A DNA stretch of 64,000 bases from a bacterium (GTDB lineage Bacteria; Pseudomonadota; Alphaproteobacteria; Acetobacterales; Acetobacteraceae), in the NCBI GenBank assembly GCA_026224825.1, contig JAMFRO010000022.1, forward strand, positions 124,001 through 188,000, written 5' to 3'. Position numbers and translations under genes: made by a program. Positions 60,411 to 64,000 of the stretch are shown here, piece after piece (position 1 is the stretch's first letter; every line of letters starts with the position of its first letter). The notes beneath the pieces were generated by a model. That model was not told where the DNA came from, did no database searches, and saw only the letters and a list, made by a program, of their open reading frames with translations.

Positions 60411-61694
60411 ATGCGCCGTATGAGTCTCGCCGCCTCGCTGATGCTGGGGCTGGCAGTTGTTACCGTGCCTGTTATGCGGGCCCACGCCCAAGTCTCCATC
60501 GGCATCGGTCTTCCTGTTCTTGCCATCATCATAGCCCCGCCGGTGCTGCCGGTTTACGACCAGCCGGCGATTCCGGAGGATGGTTACATCTGGGCACCTG
60601 GGTACTGGGCCTATAGTGATGTGGGCTATTACTGGGTGCCGGGCACCTGGGTCCTGCCGCCGGAGCCGGGGCTGCTGTGGACGCCTGGCTACTGGGGCTA
60701 CAATAACGGGGGTTACGGCTGGAATGCCGGCTACTGGGGCCCGCATGTGGGCTTCTATGGCGGCGTTAATTATGGCTATGGCTATGGCGGCGATGGTTAT
60801 CAGGGCGGCTACTGGCAGCAGAATCATTTCCACTACAACCGCAATGTGAATAATTTTGGCGGCACGCACATCACCAATGTGTATGAGCGCAATGTCACCA
60901 ACGTCACCGTCAACCGCATCAGCTATAATGGCGGCAATGGCGGGATTGAAGCGCGGCCGAGCCAGCAGGATCTGGGGTACCAGCATGAGCGGCGTGTGGA
61001 CCCCACAGCGGACCAGCGCCAGCAGGAGCATCTGGCCTCCGGCAACCGCAGCCTGTGGGCCAGCCAGAACCATGGTGTGCCCGCCATAGCGGCGACACCG
61101 CGCCCGGCGGATTTTACCGCGCACGGGGTTGTTGCCGCGCATAATGCGCCTGAGAATATTCCGCCTGTGCCGCAGCATGGGGCGAGTAATGCCGGGCCGG
61201 AACATGGGCCCAATGCGATGGCGCCGCAGCATCAGGACCATCCCGCGCCGGGGGTGGTGCCGCATCCCGAAAACGCGATGACGGCGCAGCATCCAGAAGG
61301 CGTACAGCATCCGGAAAATGCCAAGACGGCGCAGCCGGAAAATGCCATGACGGCGCAGCATGTCCCGGTGCCGGAACAGCATGCGGTGGCGCCGGAGGTG
61401 AACCATCCGGCGGAAAACGTGCAGCATGCGCAGCCGGCGTTCCACCCGCAGGAGATGGCGCCAGCGCAGCATGAGCCGGCGGCGCCGGCGTATCATCCGC
61501 CGGTTGTGCATGAACCAGCGGCTCCGGCGTATCACGCGCCTACGGCCCCCGCGTATCATGCGCCTGCGGCGCCGGCCTATCATCCGCAGGAAGCACGGCC
61601 TGCGCAGCCCGCGCCGCATCCGCAGGCACCGCGCCCGGCTGCCGAGCACCCGCCGGAACAGCATCAGCAAGGTCAGGATCATAAACCGAACTAA
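60411..61694 (+). CDS. Secreted YXWGXW-repeat protein with His/Pro/Ala-rich tail
   Basis: 427 residues. Start 60411 has GGAGAA six bases upstream; signal peptide MRRMSLAASLMLGLAVVTVP ending at AHA. A proline- and aromatic-rich head holds the repeat motif (IWAPGYWAYSDVGYYWVPGTWV, WTPGYWGYNNGGYGW, YWGPHVGFYGGVNYGYGYG). The last about 200 residues are low-complexity: repeated HPENAMTAQH, EPAAPAYH and AYHAP units with many His. It is presumably cell-surface or periplasmic and could bind metal. Role unknown. Confidence 0.85.
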   Translation: MRRMSLAASLMLGLAVVTVPVMRAHAQVSIGIGLPVLAIIIAPPVLPVYDQPAIPEDGYIWAPGYWAYSDVGYYWVPGTWVLPPEPGLLWTPGYWGYNNGGYGWNAGYWGPHVGFYGGVNYGYGYGGDGYQGGYWQQNHFHYNRNVNNFGGTHITNVYERNVTNVTVNRISYNGGNGGIEARPSQQDLGYQHERRVDPTADQRQQEHLASGNRSLWASQNHGVPAIAATPRPADFTAHGVVAAHNAPENIPPVPQHGASNAGPEHGPNAMAPQHQDHPAPGVVPHPENAMTAQHPEGVQHPENAKTAQPENAMTAQHVPVPEQHAVAPEVNHPAENVQHAQPAFHPQEMAPAQHEPAAPAYHPPVVHEPAAPAYHAPTAPAYHAPAAPAYHPQEARPAQPAPHPQAPRPAAEHPPEQHQQGQDHKPN

Positions 61695-61707
61695 TCTGTG
61701 TACGGGT

Positions 61708-61745
61708 AAAAACCCCGCCCCTCTTCACAGGGGGGCGGGGTTTTT
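61708..61745. terminator. Bidirectional intrinsic terminator
   Basis: AAAAACCCCGCCCC (61708-61721) and GGGGCGGGGTTTTT (61732-61745), ten-base loop, a very stable stem bounded by A and T runs. Serves the YXWGXW gene and the convergent GST gene. Confidence 0.95.
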
Positions 61746-61807
61746 CACAACCTAAATTGCAAAAGTTTTTGGTCCAGCTTTTTTCAAAAAGCCGGCCTTT
61801 TTTTCAA

Positions 61808-62479
61808 TCAAAAATCCAAATCCGCATAATGCGGCGGCGGCGCCATGCCATTCACGCGGTCGGACAGAACGGCCCTGAAACTGGGGCGGGATTTTATCCG
61901 CGCGTACCAGTCCTTGGCGGCGGTGGAGGCTGACCAATCCACATCCCCCAGAAAATCCAGGCTGGAGAGCATGGCGGCGGCGGCGAAATCGGCCAGCGTT
62001 AAGTTAGGGCCAGCGAGCCAGGCGCGGTGCTCGGCGAGCCAGCCGATGTACAGCAGATGCTGCTTGAGGTTGGCATAGCCGGCGCGCAGGGCGTTGGCAT
62101 CCGGCGGGCCCAGTTTGAGGGATTGCTTGAGGGTTTTCTCCCACAGCAGGTTGCGGGCCACCTCGTCCCAGAATTTCTCATCGAACCAGGCGACCAGCCG
62201 CCTGGTTTCCACGCGCTCGGTCATGGAGCCGCGCGGCAGCAGGCACACATCCGGGTAGCCTTCCTCCAGATATTCGCAGATAACCCGCGAATCGGGGATG
62301 ACCAGGCCGCTGTCCTCGACCAAAGTGGGCACGGTGCAGGCCGGGTTGAGTTCCAGATAGGCCGGCTGGCGCTCCCACACCTTCTCGGTTTTGAGGTCAA
62401 ACGGCAGGCGTTTTTCCGCCAGCACGAGCCGTACCTTGCGCGCATAGGGTGACAAGGGGAGATGGTACAAGACTCGCAT
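61808..62479 (-). CDS. Glutathione S-transferase family protein
   Basis: 223 residues. Thioredoxin-like N-domain with LPLSPYARKVRLVLAEK (Ser/Tyr at the start of helix 1, no Cys pair) and VPTLVEDSGLVIPDSRVICEYL, the cis-Pro and SR glutathione motifs; then an all-helical C-domain with LTLADFAAAA. Start 62479 (MRVLYHLPLSP) has no clear ribosome site; the frame reaches 62551. It is divergent from the SnoaL gene. Confidence 0.92.
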   Translation of the reverse strand: MRVLYHLPLSPYARKVRLVLAEKRLPFDLKTEKVWERQPAYLELNPACTVPTLVEDSGLVIPDSRVICEYLEEGYPDVCLLPRGSMTERVETRRLVAWFDEKFWDEVARNLLWEKTLKQSLKLGPPDANALRAGYANLKQHLLYIGWLAEHRAWLAGPNLTLADFAAAAMLSSLDFLGDVDWSASTAAKDWYARIKSRPSFRAVLSDRVNGMAPPPHYADLDF

Positions 62480-62549
62480 GAAATAAACTATGCCACCGCC
62501 GCGTTTGGGATAAAAGCCAGAGCCAACAAAACTAGATGAGGAGATGTCC

Positions 62550-62885
62550 ATGCAGCCCCATGAAGTGCCGGAACATTATTTCCCCGCCGTCAGAGCACGG
62601 GACATCGAGCGCTTCATGGCGCTGTTTGCGCTGGATGCGGTGGTGATCTTGCCCGATGGCACGGAGGTGGCAGGTGCGCCTGCCATTCGCGCCATGGAGG
62701 AGCGGGTGTTTGCCTCAGGCGCACCGATGCCCGAACCGCAAGTTGTGGTGGCGGGAGAGCGCGCCGTGGCGGTGGAGATTGACGTGCATCTGCCGGGCGG
62801 CACGGTTATGAAGGCTGCGAATTTTTTCCAGCTCAATGAGGCTGGATTGATCCAGAGGTTGAGCGTTTACCGCAAGACTGGCTGA
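62550..62885 (+). CDS. SnoaL-like (NTF2 fold) protein
   Basis: 111 residues. Cone-shaped NTF2-like barrel pattern: YFPAVRARDIERFMALFALDAVVILPDG, AIRAMEERVFASG and an aromatic/charged C-terminal strand (ANFFQLNEAGLIQRLSVYRK). GAGGAG lies 7 bases before ATG 62550; ATG 62544 would be too near. Possibly binds or isomerises a small hydrophobic molecule; function not shown. Confidence 0.8.
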   Translation: MQPHEVPEHYFPAVRARDIERFMALFALDAVVILPDGTEVAGAPAIRAMEERVFASGAPMPEPQVVVAGERAVAVEIDVHLPGGTVMKAANFFQLNEAGLIQRLSVYRKTG

Positions 62886-62916
62886 GGCGTGGCCGGTTGG
62901 ACCACGCCTCAGGGTT

Positions 62917-64000
62917 TTACGCCGTCGCCGCCGCTGCCTCTTCATCCAGGGGCACCGGCAGGTATTTGATGTAGTCCTTCGGGACGATCTGCCAGAAATG
63001 CGGGAATTCGCGGTCCCAGTCGTTGAGCATGGATGCTGCGTGCCGGCTTTCGGTTTCCGTCACATGGCGCTCCACCAGATTTTTCAGCACCCCGCCCCAA
63101 TAAGGGGAGGCGACGCGCTGCCAGTGCAGGGAATCCGGGTTCACGCGCATCTCGAACTTCTTCTCGCGGTCGTAGACGAAGGCGACACCGCCGGTGAAAC
63201 CAGCACCGAAATTATCGCCGACCTCGCCCAGCACCACCACCGTGCCGCCGGTCATATATTCGCAACCGTTGCAGCCTATGCCTTCGATGACCGCGGTGGC
63301 GCCGGAGTTGCGCACGGCAAAACGCTCGCCCGCCGTACCGGCGGCAAACAGCGCGCCGGCAGTGGCACCATACAGCACGGTGTTGCCGATGATGGTGTTA
63401 AGGTTGGTCTTCAGCTTGGAGGACTGGCTGGGGCGCACCACGATGGTGCCGCCGGACAGGCCCTTTCCGACATAGTCATTGGCATCGCCAAGCACTTCCA
63501 GTTTTAGCCCCGTTACGGCGAAGGCACCAAGCGACTGACCGGCCGAGCCGCGCAAACGCACGGTGACATGGTCCGGCTGGAGCTTCACCTTGCGGTATTT
63601 GGCCACGATCTGCGAGCTGAACTTGGTGCCGATGGCGCGATGCGTGTTGCGGATGTTGTATTGCAACTGCATCTTCTCGCCGCTCGTGAAGAACGGTGCG
63701 GCATCCTCGATCATCTGCGCGTCCAGCGTCTCCGGCACCTCGTTGCGGCCCTCACGGGTGCAATGGCGTGCGTGCGGGCCGGGGTCGGCCTGGGCGAGGA
63801 TGGGGTTGAGGTCGAGATCGTCCAGATATTCGGCGCCACGGCTGACCTGATGGAGCAGGTCGGTACGGCCGACGATGTCCAGCAGGCTCTTGAACCCGAG
63901 CCAGGCGAGCAACTCGCGCACTTCCTCGGCTATGAAGGAGAAGAGGTTGATGACCTTCTCCGGCGTGCCTTCGAATTTTGCACGCAGAGCTTCGTCCTGC
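62917..64000 (-). CDS. gltB: Glutamate synthase large subunit, C-terminal part
   Basis: About 360 C-terminal residues of the NADPH-dependent GOGAT alpha subunit; the N-terminal amidotransferase and synthase domains are beyond the right edge, and the reading frame is open to base 64000. LLAWLGFKSLLDIVGRTDLL follows the FMN/Fe-S domain; the rest is the GXGXG beta-helix (GLSGGTIVVRP, IGNTVLYGATAG, GGTVVVLGEVGDNFGAGFTGG). gltD is not seen in the window, although the 3' side is the SnoaL gene. Confidence 0.95.
   Translation of the reverse strand, partial: QDEALRAKFEGTPEKVINLFSFIAEEVRELLAWLGFKSLLDIVGRTDLLHQVSRGAEYLDDLDLNPILAQADPGPHARHCTREGRNEVPETLDAQMIEDAAPFFTSGEKMQLQYNIRNTHRAIGTKFSSQIVAKYRKVKLQPDHVTVRLRGSAGQSLGAFAVTGLKLEVLGDANDYVGKGLSGGTIVVRPSQSSKLKTNLNTIIGNTVLYGATAGALFAAGTAGERFAVRNSGATAVIEGIGCNGCEYMTGGTVVVLGEVGDNFGAGFTGGVAFVYDREKKFEMRVNPDSLHWQRVASPYWGGVLKNLVERHVTETESRHAASMLNDWDREFPHFWQIVPKDYIKYLPVPLDEEAAAATA

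Noticed and set aside
60201-61682. A 493-residue Arg/Met-rich minus-strand frame
   Set aside because: Complement of the YXWGXW gene; no family sense or ribosome site.

Overview
The window is a 64 kb piece of a GC-rich alphaproteobacterial chromosome. The gene families and order point to Rhodospirillales, most probably Acetobacteraceae: a free-standing Hint_2 protein, the tmk-holB-metG-tatD and pyrB-pyrC-plsY-dprA-topA operons, and intergenic palindromic elements. This placement is inferred from gene content only; there is no rRNA or other phylogenetic marker beyond the housekeeping proteins.

Layout. 0-1.7 kb: the start of ccmC (runs off the left edge), then an EVE-domain protein and msrA. 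1.8-12.4 kb: accessory metabolism, with a secreted serpin, a cytosolic-looking periplasmic-binding-fold protein, two TauD/TfdA dioxygenases around a stand-alone Hint protein and a 0.3 kb palindromic element, and a TetR-controlled ferredoxin-P450-SDR operon. 12.5-17.5 kb: a GNAT, an MDR reductase, a TolA-like alanine-rich membrane protein, a YgjP-type metalloprotease and a YcgN protein. 17.6-24.2 kb: one overlapping operon for peptidoglycan turnover and DNA/tRNA metabolism (mltB-like, rlpA-like, tmk, holB, metG, tatD, MBL). 24.2-24.9 kb: two PilZ-like paralogues, the second frameshifted. 24.9-30.3 kb: a ThDP enzyme, a Co/Ni-efflux pair (dmeR-dmeF) with a visible operator, a NUDIX hydrolase and an OmpA-like lipoprotein.

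30.4-39.6 kb: the pyrB-pyrC-plsY-dprA-topA operon, whose PyrC lacks zinc ligands and which is split between plsY and dprA by a 2.5 kb cassette of three unfamiliar genes, one a DUF6734-like glycosyltransferase-fold protein. 39.8-43.6 kb: two copies of a 107-bp palindromic repeat bracket a conserved hypothetical, a membrane acyltransferase with a duplicated C-terminal sugar-enzyme-like repeat, and a small NAD-binding protein. 43.7-47 kb: MAPEG, a metallophosphoesterase-family protein stripped of metal ligands (PdeM-like), photolyase and an intact metallophosphoesterase. 47.4-49.4 kb: a two-gene cassette (coiled-coil plus hydrophobic hairpin protein, then an 8-TM protein) that I cannot assign. 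49.6-64 kb: a hybrid histidine kinase with an ethylene-receptor-like copper-site domain, an MBL hydrolase, thrS, two glycosyltransferases, an alpha/beta hydrolase, a DUF202 protein, a sulfatase, a YeeZ-like SDR, a YXWGXW-repeat protein, a GST, a SnoaL-like protein and the end of gltB.

The strongest leads for something undescribed are the two orphan cassettes (33.4-35.4 and 47.4-49.4 kb), both lying between similar degenerate GTCCGC/GCGGAC-bearing intergenic tracts; the ligand-less PdeM homologue; the ethylene-receptor-like kinase; and three separate families of short palindromic mobile-looking elements. No CRISPR array, tRNA, rRNA, intact insertion sequence or prophage was seen.
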